DNA from: Xiphophorus maculatus
Lineage: Eukaryota; Chordata; Actinopteri; Cyprinodontiformes; Poeciliidae
NCBI RefSeq assembly: GCF_002775205.1
Contig: NC_036451.1
Location: forward strand, 22,368,351 to 22,432,350
Length of the DNA: 64,000 nt
Direction of reading: 5' to 3'
The position numbers were made by a program, and so were the translations under genes. Below are positions 40,011 through 53,100 of this stretch, piece after piece (position 1 is the first letter of the stretch; each line of letters opens with the position of its first letter). The notes below the pieces were generated by a model. The model did not search any database. It was not told the origin of the DNA and was given only the letters and a program-made list of their open reading frames with translations.

Positions 40011-41154
40011 ATCGTTTCTTGCCAGTGAGTGTCCTTCGGTACAAGAAACCATAAAATTGACCGATATTTACATTTCAGTTCTATAGTCCATAAACGTCGG
40101 CGTGTACGGTCACCCATTTTCACTTTATTATTTTACTCAATTTAGGTTCTTTGTGAAGTTTTCTCAAAGGAAAACTCATGTGTTCACGTACCGAGGAAAA
40201 TTAAAAAACATGTACAGTAAAGGGCTAAAGTCCTATTCTGCACTAGACGAACTAGTAAAGTGAGAGCCTTGTTTTTTTTTCTTTTTTCTCGGCTCCCCTG
40301 CAGACGACGCTCCAACACTCCCGTCCGTCCATCCTGCCACCACTCATGAACAAAACTATCACACACTTGTAAGCTCCTCAAGCTTTATGCAGAGACTGAC
40401 TTTAACATGACAGTTATGCAGAACAAACAATGAAGAGCCAAAACTGCACCAAGAGAAACCTGCTGAAAAGGCTGCATGAGCTACCCAAGCACAGCCTGTT
40501 AGGAAAATGAATGTTTATTAAATTCAGTCCCCTGCTAATGTATTCAAAACTAATTTTAGAGCTTTAATACGGCATGGTGAAGATCATGGTGAAGTGACTC
40601 TTGCCTTCTTTTGGTAAAACTTAAATAAACAGTTAATTTTTTTTTTTAAACCAGCCATACGAGTGGTTCTGTTTTGTGCTATGAATGCAAAACATCTACA
40701 AACTCGCCTGTAGAGCTCTGGTTCGCAGCCAGTTGACAGAAGCCAGATCGGCTCGTCTCGTTTCAGCCTGCTGCTCTACATTTGGCCATCAGATGGAGTG
40801 CTTCACTTTACAGACCGCGGCCAGTTCGCCTCCGTCTGATCTCAACATGAGAGCAGGAGGCTCACAACAAATTTTGGGTCCATAATGACAATAACACCAG
40901 ATTTAGCCTTTAAGGCTCATCTGGAGTCCCAGCTGTCTGCTCTGGAGCTGCCGTTAGAAATGCAAAATGGGAAAGACGGGTGAAATTTAGTATTTGTGTG
41001 TCTTTATTAATGAAAATAGATTCATTTAAAGGAGTGGTAAAATGCAGTATGTATAAAAGCAGTGGATGGCTGACAGATTAAATAAATAGTAAGTAGCCGT
41101 AACTTTAAAATCAGGGTCTCTATGGATAGCTCAATCTAGGCCTGTCACAATAGG

Positions 41155-41990
41155 TAGTAAATAAATGTAAAAAAATTTCTTGATTTAGTGTTTTTCTCTT
41201 TTCTTTAAAACCAAAAACTGAATGATAAAAGTAGTCAGTCTGGTGCGACCACACATGATGTCCCAGATGCTCAGTTGGGGAACGGGAGGGCCAGTGCATA
41301 GCTTCAACGGCTTCATCTTGCAGGAACTCCTGACACACTCCAGCCACATGAGGTCTAGCATTGTTGTGCATTAGGAGGAACCCAGGGCCAACCGCTCACA
41401 AGGGGTCTGAGGATCTCATCTCGGTACTTAAGGTCAGTCATGCTGGCTTTGGCGAGCAGACTCTGGCAGTGCTCCTCCTGGTCCTCCTTGCACAAAGGCA
41501 GAGGTAGCGGTCCTGCTGCTGGGTTGTTGCCCTGCTACGGCCTCCTCCAGGTCTCCTGGTAGTGCCTCCAGCCTCTGGACACTACGCTGACAGACACAGC
41601 AAACCTTCTTGCCACAGCTGATAAGATAAGATAAATCTTTATTGTCATTGTCACAAGAACAACGAAATTTAAAAAGGGCCATCAGTCAGTGCATATGCTT
41701 GAAAACAAAAAATAACTGTCTCACAATTCACACACAATTGTTGAATTGACATTGTTGTGCCATCCTGGATGAGCTGCACGAGCTGAGCCACTTGTGTGGG
41801 TTGTAGGGTCCGTCTCAGGCTACCACGAGTGTGAAAGCGCCACCAATATTCAAAAGTGACCAAAACATCAGACAGAAAGCATAGAAACTGAGAAGTGGTC
41901 TGTGGTCCTCACCTGCAAAACCACTCCTTCATTGAGTGTGTCTTGCTAGTTGAGAACAGTTTGATTTGAGATTTTTTATATATATTTGTA
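41155..41990 (-). pseudogene. Dead Tc1-like transposon with transposase fragments
   Basis: The minus strand encodes HNNARPHVAGVCQEFLQDE followed by WPSRSPTEHL, the second and third catalytic-region motifs of a Tc1/mariner DDE transposase. Further upstream is a helix-turn-helix-region piece (TQVAQLVQLIQDGT). The middle of the gene is missing and frames shift. A foreign segment (about 41614-41750, starting GATAAGATAAGATAAATC) is inserted in it. It cannot be active. Confidence 0.75.
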
Positions 41991-42227
41991 GTCGGTTTCA
42001 CTGCAGAAATTCACGGAAACTCAACAGAACCATGCGCTAATGCGAATTTGTGAGTTTATTGCAAATTCTCCAAAAGAAATGGTCAAAAACCTCCCAGGTT
42101 TATGTGGCTGTTTTCCCCCACCTGAAGGTGGCGCTGTTTCCTACTTTTGAGACATTGTTGCCTCAGCGTTGCTTGATGTCAAGTTATTAACAGCAACAGT
42201 GACAACACACAGGAATGGACTGAAATG

Positions 42228-43049
42228 TTTTATTTAGATAAGAAATGTACAATTTCAAAGCTCAATATGAAAGCAGGGAGGAAAAAAAAAAAGTACTTGA
42301 AATGGTGAAATTAAATTCTTATGAGGACTCAAATCATAGTTTTTCTCCATTTTGTACAAATGATTTCCAGCAAAAATCGCTCAGTTTGTACAACGTTCAA
42401 ATTTACAGCAGAAATCAGATCCAACTTCAGCTCTTCACAGCGCTCAATTTTTACGCGCGCTTCAATAAAAACAGAGCACAAAGACAGGATGATTGTTCTT
42501 TAAAAATTCGGCTATGCTTATGCTTAAAGTGGGAGTTAATGAGAGAGGGAACACACAGCGTCAAATGTAAGACGGGTTTAAAAGAATCCTGTAACTGTAC
42601 AAGGCAAAACAGACAAAGGTCCAGAGAGATGGAGAATATAACGCCGAGGTCTAATGATGGCTGGAGATGTGGAGAGTATATACACAGATTTACAACTATG
42701 AACATTTAAAAGAAAATAAATGCTAAAAAAAACAAACAAAACCTATAGACTCCCAGTCCACTGTGCTAAAAGTCAAGAAAAAAAAAAACCATTTCAGTGT
42801 ACGGTAAATACAAATAATGCGTCTCAAAGCATCATCAAACTACATTTAATTAGTGACTTTTTGTCCCTCCCATAATAACTTAGAGTAAGGCCACAATGCT
42901 CAGGTGCAAACTTCCCAAAGTGCCTTTAATTAGTGTAGTTATTAATAAAAAAAGAAATGAAAGAGAATTAAACGGTTATTAGTGATATTTAACGAATAAG
43001 TGCGATTTCTTTCTTTTTTATTTTTCTTTCTTCCGAGCACAAAATGGGA
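42228..43049 (-). other. osbpl1a: osbpl1a 3' UTR (inferred)
   Basis: Non-coding sequence after the stop at 43050. AATAAA signals on the minus strand occur at 43022-43017 (only 28 bases from the stop) and 42233-42228. The farther one is the more likely major end, because the stretch between is free of obvious repeats. A 154-codon plus-strand frame here lacks any family resemblance. Confidence 0.45.
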
Positions 43050-46000
43050 TTAATATATATCCGGCAGCTGGCTGTAGCTCCTGTCCCAGTATCCGCCGGA
43101 GAACAGCCAGTCCTGGGAGCGGGTGTGGGGGTTCGGCCCCTGCTGAAACCACCTGAGACGAGAGAGAAGGCGTTTAGGAAGCGCCGCGCCAAGCCACACT
43201 CGAGCAAATCATAGAGAGGAGAGGAACGAAGAGCAGGCGTGCTTTATCTTCGAATTTCATTATTCATTATTTAGATGTGAGGAGATCAGGCTGTTTGGTT
43301 TCAGCCAACATCAACTCTAGTTTTGTTTGTTTTGTTTTTTTTTAATAAGGGATATGGAGGGAGGATGCCTGTAGTGTTTGAGTAACTGCTTCTAGTGGCG
43401 GTGAGTGAAGCTTTAGCGAAGGGAAGAAGAGGAGGGGATTAAATATCTTCACACTGCGAGTCTCTCTGTCGTTCAGATAACATTCACTCAGAGATTAGGA
43501 TGGTTTTTTTTGGGAAAACACAGAGGGTCACATGAGCACACAGAAGACGTCAGAGCGCGTCAGTCAAACGGCGAGCCGCTCTAACCTCGGGCCGAGGGGA
43601 GGACTCCTTGGCATCAAAGCCAAGACGCAGCCGACCAAATGTGAAAAACGGAGATAAAAAAAACAAAACAGAGTTAATCTGGAGCAATTCAGAGGAACAC
43701 AACACAAAGATGTTTCTGGTTGGGGGGGGGGAGAAAAAGGAAAGATCAGATGATTTTGATGTGCATTTAAAATCATCTGGTTCCTTTGTGGATAAACAGC
43801 CTGGTGAGAGATTTAATGACAGAATAAATAAAAAGAGAATAACCCCGACCTGGGCTTGGACTCCTCGTCAGATTTAGTGCGGTTTTTACGGGCGGCTCTC
43901 TGCTTCTCCTCCAGCCTCTTCTTTTCCTCGCTCGCCAGGTCTGTTTGAAGTCGAGTTCTTAGGTTACGGCGAAGAGGATTGGGCTAAAAGTTTATTTTCT
44001 TTTAAAAAAAAAAAACAAACAAAAAGGCGTTACCGATGTCGCCGTTCTCCATGGCCCTTATGTCCGGTCTGAGCCGGCAGTCGGTCTGCGGGATGACCCC
44101 CTGCATGTCCTTGTGCAGCTCGTTCAGCTGCATCGCGAAGGACGTGAAGCTGTACATCTGTTTTAAAAAAAAAAATAAAAAAATCATAATTTCAAGTTTA
44201 AGCATCATACTTTTTTGAAGATGGTATGGTAGGTAATGCAGGAGTCGGTGAGACCTGGGTAGAGTTTGCTGGTCTGGGGGCAATCCTCCACAGCAGCTGG
44301 CTGCCAGGAATCACCTCCACAGTGTCTGAAGCAGGCGAGGGTACGCCCTCCTGATCCCCACTCTTACCCTGGTAGAACAGAAACACACAGCAGCTCTCAG
44401 TGTGACATGGAGGGTGAACTGCAATGCCCTTAAGTGTGATTTCAAGTGAGAGAACAACACCAAAGCAGTGTAAACACAAATCTTTTTAAGAGATAAGAGA
44501 TAAATATGCGTTGATCTAAGCTATTCCAATGTAGGTCTAGCTGCATGTTTACAAATGCCGTCTTTAATCTTCTGAGATAAAAGTTTTGTTTTTTTTTCAG
44601 CGGCCCTGATCCTCTTCCGTAGATTGGGATGAAAAACTGCTACATTTGTTACATTGCTACTTTCTCGACAAACAAACTAGAGTTCGGTAAAAAGCCGACT
44701 ACACAAGGCTGGTGTGAATGCACCCCAAGTTGCACTGGATTTTATTTTGGGGCGTCAGGCTGCACGGGTGAAAACAAAATCAGATTTAAAAAAAAAAAAT
44801 ACTTAAAATATGTTTAAAGCTATTCATCACTTTTCTTCAACTTCACAATTAAGCGACACGTTGTGCTGGTCTGTCTTATAAAACAAAACAAAAAAACTTC
44901 AACACATTGAAGCTTTTGGTTGTGATGTAACGAAATATGAAAGGTTTAGGAGTTCAAGCCGGTCCAAGCAGTCGCCTACATCTCTCTAAGGTTCTACCAT
45001 CAAAGCAGCGTATATTTCAGCAGTATATATTTGAGTGTTTGAAGTGACGACCAATGAAAAGAGTTCAGACGGCTTTTCTCGACTGTGTGCTGAAACGCCT
45101 CGCTCACTTAGCGGTTTAGATCTGCAGACGAGTTACGCACGAAGCCATGAGCAGAGTTGCCCACATCGACCGTTTTCATCTCAGTCGAAACTCGGAACAA
45201 TGGCTCATTTTCCTTCCCCCCCCCCCGAAAGGATAGAAGCAACAGGTTCACTTTTTTTTTTGTTGTTTTCAACTTTGCAATTAACTTCATGTTGTTGCCG
45301 ACCCCCGCTGAGTAATTCATACCGCTTTGCCGGCTTTCTTCTCCTCGGCTCCTTTTTTGTCGTTTTTCTTGTGAGCTTCAAAGGCGGCCGGGTCGACGAC
45401 GTAGAGGCACTCGGTCCACTTCCCGTACAGCGCGCACAGCTTCTTTTTGCTGTGAACCACACAGATACACAGGCAGACATGCACACGTCCTCAGGCACAA
45501 GCGCACCGCCGATGACTTCAGTCGGTGTCGAGCGGCAAAGGAGGAAAAAAACCTCCAGGGAGACGATGCTCCAAAAATCCAATACAGGCGCCTTCGTGAG
45601 CCGAGAGTTTCCAGGAAATTTCAGCTAAAAGTTTGGACTTTTGTGTTGCTTTTCTGCCACATCTGTTAAGTTTTTTTTTTGTCAAAATGACTAAAATCGT
45701 TACAGGTCAAAGCGCTCCAGCTGTGGGTATTCTGAGCACTGATCAGTGTGTAAACAGCAGTTTTCGTTTTGAACATCAGCTCTGTAAAGCGTATTACCTT
45801 TGGGATTAATGCTTCCTTATATGGTGCCTGTTCAATAAGCTAAACAAACAAACAAAACTACTAGGGATTTTATGAAACGGTGGCGAACGGGTAAGAGTAC
45901 AATCTGTGTCGCATGTTTGAATTTGAGACTCATTACATTAGACCTCATTTGAGCTCTAAGTGATATTTGGTGCCTGATGGGAAAGCAGAGCTGACGGTTA

Positions 46001-47621
46001 CTCTACGCGTCCGAATAAATCTGATCTGCGCTGCAATATTTTGCCAAATGGAGGAATGTAAACTATCAGGTAGCAATGGAAAAAAAAATCAATACAGTTC
46101 TTATAATAGAGAGAGAAACAAAGATTTTCCAAACGCTCAAGAGTAAGCTGGAATTAAAACCAAGCGTTCAGAGTATGTTGTGATTTCCACGTTGATTTTT
46201 TTTTTAAGGAATAAAAGACTAATTTTAAACTAAAATAATGTTTAAAGCTGCAGTAAGTAATTTTGATAAACAAATATGTTTTTTTTTTTTTACATATTTG
46301 TTGAAACTGTCACAATGTTGTAACAGAAGAACATGAGACAGATAACCTGTGAAAAAAATTCATAATAAAATCAAGCTCCTCTGCCTCCTTCCAGTGTCTC
46401 TACTGCCGTCTGCAGAAAGAAATCACTTGATCGGAAACAACCAATCAGAGCCAGGAGGAGGGCCTTAGTGCTGTCAATCACCCTGTCATGCTAGTTAGCT
46501 TCTATACCAATGAGAGTGGATCAGTAGTGTTCCTGTAACATTATTTTGTTTCTTCACCATTAGCACTGCCGCGGCTCACACACAAGCTTGATTGACAGCA
46601 GCAAGACCCTCCTCCTGGCTCTGATTGGTTGTTTCTGACCGGAAGCGGTGCATTTCTTCAGATGGCAATGGGACAGTAGGGAGGAGACAAAGGAGCAACA
46701 CATTTTCACAGACCATCTGTCTCATGTTAAACTGTCACAACATGGTGACAGTTTTAACAAATACGTGAAAAAAAAAAAAAATTTTTAGAAAAATGACAGA
46801 CCACAGCTTTAAGGAAGCCAATTTAAAACTTCCTCTGATTGCTGTGCTCACTGTACCTTTTATCAAGAATGTAACCTTCAACTTTGTGCAGCTCCTTCCC
46901 AAAAAGTCCACATGGTTTGAAATTGAGACAGCACTTTTCACCAGTCCTGGGGAGAAAACAAAGGAATAAAGTGTCGTAGTCACCAACAATTACAACAGCA
47001 ATGCTTCGCAATTATTTTCACTCACTGCTGAATCACACAAGACATTTTTTATCAAAGTCAAATCGAGTTAACCGAATGACAGAAATGTTGCCGACCCTTT
47101 CTACAGTACATGAACTCTCTTTGTATTTGCCTTAAATATAAAGCTCTTCTGTTCTGGTGGGTTTTCTTTCTGAGCTCTCTCTCTTTGATAGCTTCCTACT
47201 CAACATTTTTTCGTTCCTGCAGAAAGCACGCCACATGATCAGCTGATTTTGACTGTATTGCTCTATAATCTGAGGTGAATGGGGTTCTTTTTAATCTTTT
47301 TAATTAATAAATAATTGGATTGCACTGGAATAAAGCAAATTGATTCAAATTGGATTCTGTGTAATTGCAGTATGACTTGGAACCGCTTGTATTGTGAATT
47401 GCCTTTTCATGACATTAGTTGTGAACCAGTGCTGTAAAAAAAAAAAAAAAGAAAAAGAAAATCAACCACTTCACAAGTTGTTTCATGCAAAACTCCCAGC
47501 AGAATCTGGAAACTATTTTAAACTTCAAAAACCAATTAGGGATTTAACCCTGAAAAGACAAAGTCCTTGTGCGACTTCCTTTGAAAAAGACTCACTGAGA
47601 TTCGTCATTATTGTTGGAAAC

Positions 47622-47700
<79 letters not shown>

Positions 47701-50108
47701 TGATGTATGCAGCACACCTCCTCGCTTTGTTGTTTGGCATTTAAATTTCAAAGTGATGTAGCACAATAAGAAACAATTTAGTTCTTAAGAGAAAGAAGCT
47801 GTTTTTCCATTTAGCTGTGGCGCTGCGAATACATATCCACCAATCAGCCATAATGACTAATATTGAGTCGGTGTCTCTTTTGTTCCCAAAAACAAACTCC
47901 AACCAGGAGGAGGAGCCAGCAGGGGGCTCGTCTCCTCATATCAGGCCACATCGGATGGACATTTGTTGGAGTTTGGAAGCAGGATAAACTCCTCAGACGC
48001 TTTTCCAAGGGGTTTCACTGAACACGCCTGTATTCCTGCAGCTGCTTTTCAAAAGAAAGTCCTCCACTTGCAAGCGAAAATTCTCCGTTGGGAAGCAAGA
48101 GTCAAAGCAAACTCCACGGAAATGCCAAGAGGAACGCGTTTCCAGAAATAAGATGATGCTACGGGATTTTGTAGTCGTTATATTATGGCTGATCTGGGTA
48201 TAATAAAACGCGGGGAGCATTTTATAACATTTAACACATTTTCACAATGGATCTGAATCTGACCTGTGGTTGATCACCTCCACATTCCCATACTGCTCAA
48301 TCCACAGCTGGCCTACGATGATGTTGTGAACACAACAGGTGGGGTTTGTCCATGTGTAGGCTTCACTGTGCCTGAAAGAAAGAAAAAAAAATGTCTCAAA
48401 CTTAAAAAAAAAAACATGGCTGTACAGGTTTTGCTTTGTTCTTACTTGGGCAGCTCCAGCGTGATGATGCCTTTCGGCTCGGCCTCCACACTCTTGCCCC
48501 AGAACTTCAGCTTGGGGTAGATGGATCCATGAAACACAAAGTCCTGCTTCAGACCTTCGGCGTGGAAGGCGCTGACGGGAGGGTGGTGGCTCACCTGCTC
48601 CGATATGAGCCTGAAGCCCAGGTCGTCTCTGGGGAACGTACGGTACGAAAAGGTCACAAAGGTCGAGCTGCACGTCGCATTTCGCTCAAAACCACACAAG
48701 TACTGAGAAGCGAGGTGATAGGAAAGGCATTTGAATGCATTCATCATCGATATAAATGTCTTTCATTTCCTTTTTCTCTTTTTTTTTAATCCATGCAAGT
48801 TCAAAATTATACATACAGGCTCAAATTTATCCATCTGCATCTTATTACGATTCTGGGTAAAAGACGGAAAAACTTTGATTTAAGACCACTTTTTTTAAAC
48901 CAATAGAAGTTAAATGCGTTGCTTTCCTCACGCAGACCACCTTTTTGAGGCACAGTTACCAGATCTTCAGCATTCATGCGATCATTCCAGACACTTCATT
49001 AGTTTTATGAACCAGGTTTGATGTGTTTGGGAACATTGCTCTTCTGGAAAACTTGCTGTGGCTTGCAAAAGTATTAATTCTTGTGAACTTTTCCATATTT
49101 TGTCACATTGCAGCCATAAACATAAACATGTTGCATTAGAATTGAAAGTGAACGACCAACACAAAGTGGTACGCAACCGTGAAGTGGAAAGAGAATTATA
49201 CAAGATTCAAATAATTTTTTACAAATAAAATATAGAAGAATGGGCAAATATTGCAGTCACTAGATTTGGGATGTAGTCTTCCTCATCCTCATTAGTTCAT
49301 TTTGTATGATGCACCAGTATCAGTGAATGAAAAGGATTGGCCCCTGAATATATGTAAAAGCTGCGTCACCGGGTTTTGAAATCAATAAACGTAAATTAAC
49401 TATCGTTTCTGGAGTAGTTGAACATGTAGCTGGATATATGACAGAAGCTCGCTGATGGCTAATAAAACCACCTGGTTTTTCTTCAAGGGGACTTCCAAAT
49501 ATTCAAAATGCATAAGTTTGAACTTCTGTGGATTAAAAAAAGATGTACATAAATCGCTTAAACGTTTTTAAATGAAGTGAATTCAATTCAAAAACGGTTC
49601 AAACGCATCATTCAAATCCCATAAATAGCAGAACTGTGATTATGGCATTAGCTTTTGGAGCATGGAAACAAAAACGTCTTTGAAAAACCTTTTAAAGTCT
49701 GAACGCTCTCCTGCTGCTCCACCCACCTGACCAGCTCGTAGGTTTCTCCCAGCAGGGGGTTGAAGGGTTTACCTGTCCGCTCCCACTGGGAGGCCACAGC
49801 GGACACGGCGAACGCCGCCACGCACTGCGGCGGACAAACGCACAAAACACTCCGGATCAAACACATTAACCTACGACGTAAGAAAACTTTGGCTCGTCTA
49901 AAGGGAACATAATGACGGAGCGGAAAGCAGCTTGCTCACTCCAACTCGAGGGTGTTAAAGAAAATTGCTCCACCTTCATCCTCTCGATAGATTCGGAAGA
50001 CGAATTGGCCTGATGGATGAGGTACGTGTGCTCCATGTACTCCGTTAGACGCTGCAAGAAGCTGAGCGGCTCGTTGAAAATGACCGGCATTGTGATCTTG
50101 GAAAGCTC
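43050..50108 (-). CDS. osbpl1a: osbpl1a: OSBP-related lipid-transfer domain to C-terminus
   Basis: Ten exons. Landmarks: ELSKITMPVIFNEPLSFLQR (50108), PFNPLLGETYELVR (near 49740), the ORP signature EQVSHHPP (48600-48577), whose His pair binds the PI4P phosphate, NIIVGQLWIEQYGNVEVINH, GLFGKELHKVEGYI, LCALYGKWTECLYVVDP, LLWRIAPRPANSTQ, FAMQLNELH, TDCRLRPDIRAMENGDI, EEKKRLEEKQRAARKNR and WLFSGGYWDRSYSQLPDIY. All residues expected for lipid exchange in these motifs are present. The stop TAA is at 43052-43050. Confidence 0.95.
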
Positions 50109-53100
50109 CTGAAAGAGACGGGGAGGAGAGACAAGGTTTCATCACAGAGAGGAACTCAGAGTTCCTTCACACGCCGATCCTCTGGGAATGAATTTTTTCT
50201 TTTTCTAAAGACTTGAGACGTATCTGAGCAAAACATGGCAGTAATAAGCATGCTGTTATGGATAAAGAAAGTTCAACAACAATGTCACATTGCGGGACAC
50301 AAAGACTAGGCTTCAGAAAGCCCAACCTTGAAGCTAGAGATTAGCAGGAATTATGGGATTTTTTTAATATCCCATGCCTCAATTGAGACAATTGTATTTA
50401 ATATGGAATTATAGCTATAAACATAAATAAAAATGCTAATAAACAGGAATCTGTTGCCATGTCAACAAGGTAGATTCCCACACTTTATGGGCACGTATGT
50501 AATTATGATAAACAAATCATATTTTACCTCAATTAGAATAAATTCAAGTAACAGTTTTAAAAATTCTTCTTTAATCCTGATTTTTCATAACTCTGCAAGA
50601 GAAATCTTTCATGATTCCATTTCCCCAGATATAATTATCTCATTACACTGGCAAAATGCAGCACTTTACCAATATCTTTAAAGATGATATGAAAACTTAT
50701 TGGAAGGTTATTAAGCAGCTTCAGGAAAAGAGGAGGAGATACTTTTCCACCAAAGTTTTATGATGAAACTGGAGAACACTCAGAACCGACTGATATTGCT
50801 ATTGTGCTTTAAGTCATTTTCATTTTTCTTTTTTTTTTTTTTTTTTACAATCACTATTACAAAGTTTAGACTCTGCAGATTATTTCTAATTTTCTGTGTC
50901 TGCTAACCTCCTCACTGCAACTCGGTGAAAGATATTAATGATATCTTTCATAATTTAACGTTTTTCTTGCTGGTCAGTGTGGTAAAATAAATAGTGGTGG
51001 TTACGTTTAAATAGAAGATTTGGTACTTTGATGATTTTTAGATTTTCTAAGACACAACTGTCTGATGATCTTAAAACAGCTCCAAGAAATCTAATTTTGT
51101 AAATCTGTAGATTGTAAATATACCATAGGAGCGTCCTACCTTTGCCCTTCCGACGCTTTTAAAAAATATTCTCCAGAAGATCATAGCCAAATTTTCAGGT
51201 GGATACTAGAGGAAAGAGGCTACAGGATGCGGAGTCCTTCAGGGATACATACTAAGACCACTTTTATTTCTTGTTAATATACATGATTTGTCAGATGCTC
51301 TTTGTCTCCTGTACATTTTTCTGGCAATATCTTTTATCTAGAAGACGTCTCCTTGTAGCTTTAGAGCTAAACTGCCACCACAAGCAGCTGGAGCCGACCT
51401 CCCCTGGTGAAAACAACAACTCAGAGTAGTCATGCAGCTGCACGAGATCGTGTGACTTTCTTCTTGGTGTGTTAATTGCCATAGTTCCTGGTTACATTTA
51501 CAAACAGTGATATTGTCTGGATGAAGGCTGAAATGTTTTTGAACAATGTCTAGTGTGTTTTCTAGATGTGTAAAAAACTTCAAAGACAAACTAAAAAAAT
51601 TGAGTGTTTACTAGTTTTTTCCCCCACTTTCTATATTTGTAATTTATTACAACACAATCTATGAGATAGCAGTTTGTTTTCACCGTGTAAAATTTAAACA
51701 AAAAAGTTTTAACTAATGCTAACTAATAGGCTAAGCTTAAGGACAATTCTAGCATGGTTAGCATATAAAAACGCCAACAAGCTAAGCAGCTTTTTATCCA
51801 CATTTAAATTTACCTTAGGAATAAGATTTAATTAATGAACCCAGAGCTGACATTTAGCATCATAATTTATTTTCAAAGTGTTGAGGCTGCATCAGAGTTG
51901 TTAGCATGCGTTTGATGTTGTTACATCATGAACATCGTACAAGAGGCAACTTTACAGATCCGAGTGCACACACACAGCAAGAAGAGAGAGATAAGTTACT
52001 TTACTTGAGGCTAAAAAAATAAAAATAAATAAAAATAAAAAAATAAAAAACAAAGTTCTTGCTGGCAAGGCCATTTTATATTTCACAAGAACTATAGCCC
52101 AGATCTCCCAGGCAATATTCACAGGTCTCTCCCACTACATATTCCTCAGACATCACACGAGAAAAAAGTTTTTCAGCCAGAATTCGCATCAAGAACAAGG
52201 TGCAAGCACTTGTACAGACTGATGCCATTTAGGTCCTACAGTCCTGGGAGAGAGAATAACTTTTCTGTCTTTGTGTGTGATGCTTAGGCTCCAACGTTTT
52301 CTGTTCCCTTTTTTTTTCTTCTTCTTCTTTCCTTTCCACAACTCTGCAGAAAGCAATATTTGGCTCTTTGCTAGCTGGAAGTCCTATTCGCTTGTTTCAA
52401 TTGGTCATGAAGACATGTTGCTGTAGCAGCAGAAATAACGTGCTACCTTTCGCAAAAAAAAAAAATGTAATGACATGTAAGAGGTGTATTTTATCCTCTT
52501 TTGTTACATTTACACACGTGTTAGACCTGATTTGTACTTCCTGGTTCTCTCTACGGCCCCCAGAGTTTCTTCTAGCGGGTCCAACGGCAGGTCAGCCTGG
52601 CCTACTTTTTAAATAAGATTGTAATTGTGCAACCACTTGGGAGCCCCCCAAGGACATAAAAGACCACACAAAAAAAATGAGCTCCATCCCAAGATGGTCA
52701 GGCGATCATTAAATATGTCGGAAAAAAAAGCCCCACATTGAAAGAAGCTTAGTGATGTCGTAGCACACAGAAAACGCAACATTCTTTATCACAATACACA
52801 CTACATAGCTACTTAATAGAAAACTTAGGACTTGATATATCACATGATCTGTTTCAGACGACTTAACAAGTTTAAATACAGGTTTTACCAAAAGGGAGTT
52901 GTTGCACTAAATAACTGTCGTATGACCTCTCTCTCATTTATTTATTTATCTTGCAGACGTTGTGCAAAAGGTAGTTGTCAAAATATGTGGATGCCGTCTT
53001 TCTTTTAGTGTAAATAGATTCTCATTTTACTGGAAGCTATTTATTTCTGTATTTTACAGCCTCTTTGTGATTTTATGTCTTACTGTGGAGAAAAGCACTT

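Larger units (their letters stand above)
39543..42227. other. Intergenic region between convergent lama3 and osbpl1a
   Basis: Includes the lama3 3' UTR (candidate AATAAA at 39858-39863, inside a dispersed repeat), an inverted copy of the TTATCGTGATAAA repeat at 39790-40010 and a dead Tc1-like element at 41155-41990. Around 40680-40970 the composition is more balanced, but I recognise no exon. The ttc39c and cabyr genes that lie here in human are not seen. Confidence 0.5.

Noticed and set aside
42245..42709. 154-codon open frame on the plus strand
   Set aside because: It lies opposite the inferred osbpl1a 3' UTR, is low in complexity and resembles no family; no splice or promoter context.
45035..45628. 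197-codon plus-strand frame
   Set aside because: Runs antisense over osbpl1a exon 45323-45449; composition reflects the opposite strand's coding.
47394..47744. 116-codon frame with a poly-Val/Cys tract
   Set aside because: Its centre is simply the translated (GT)n microsatellite.
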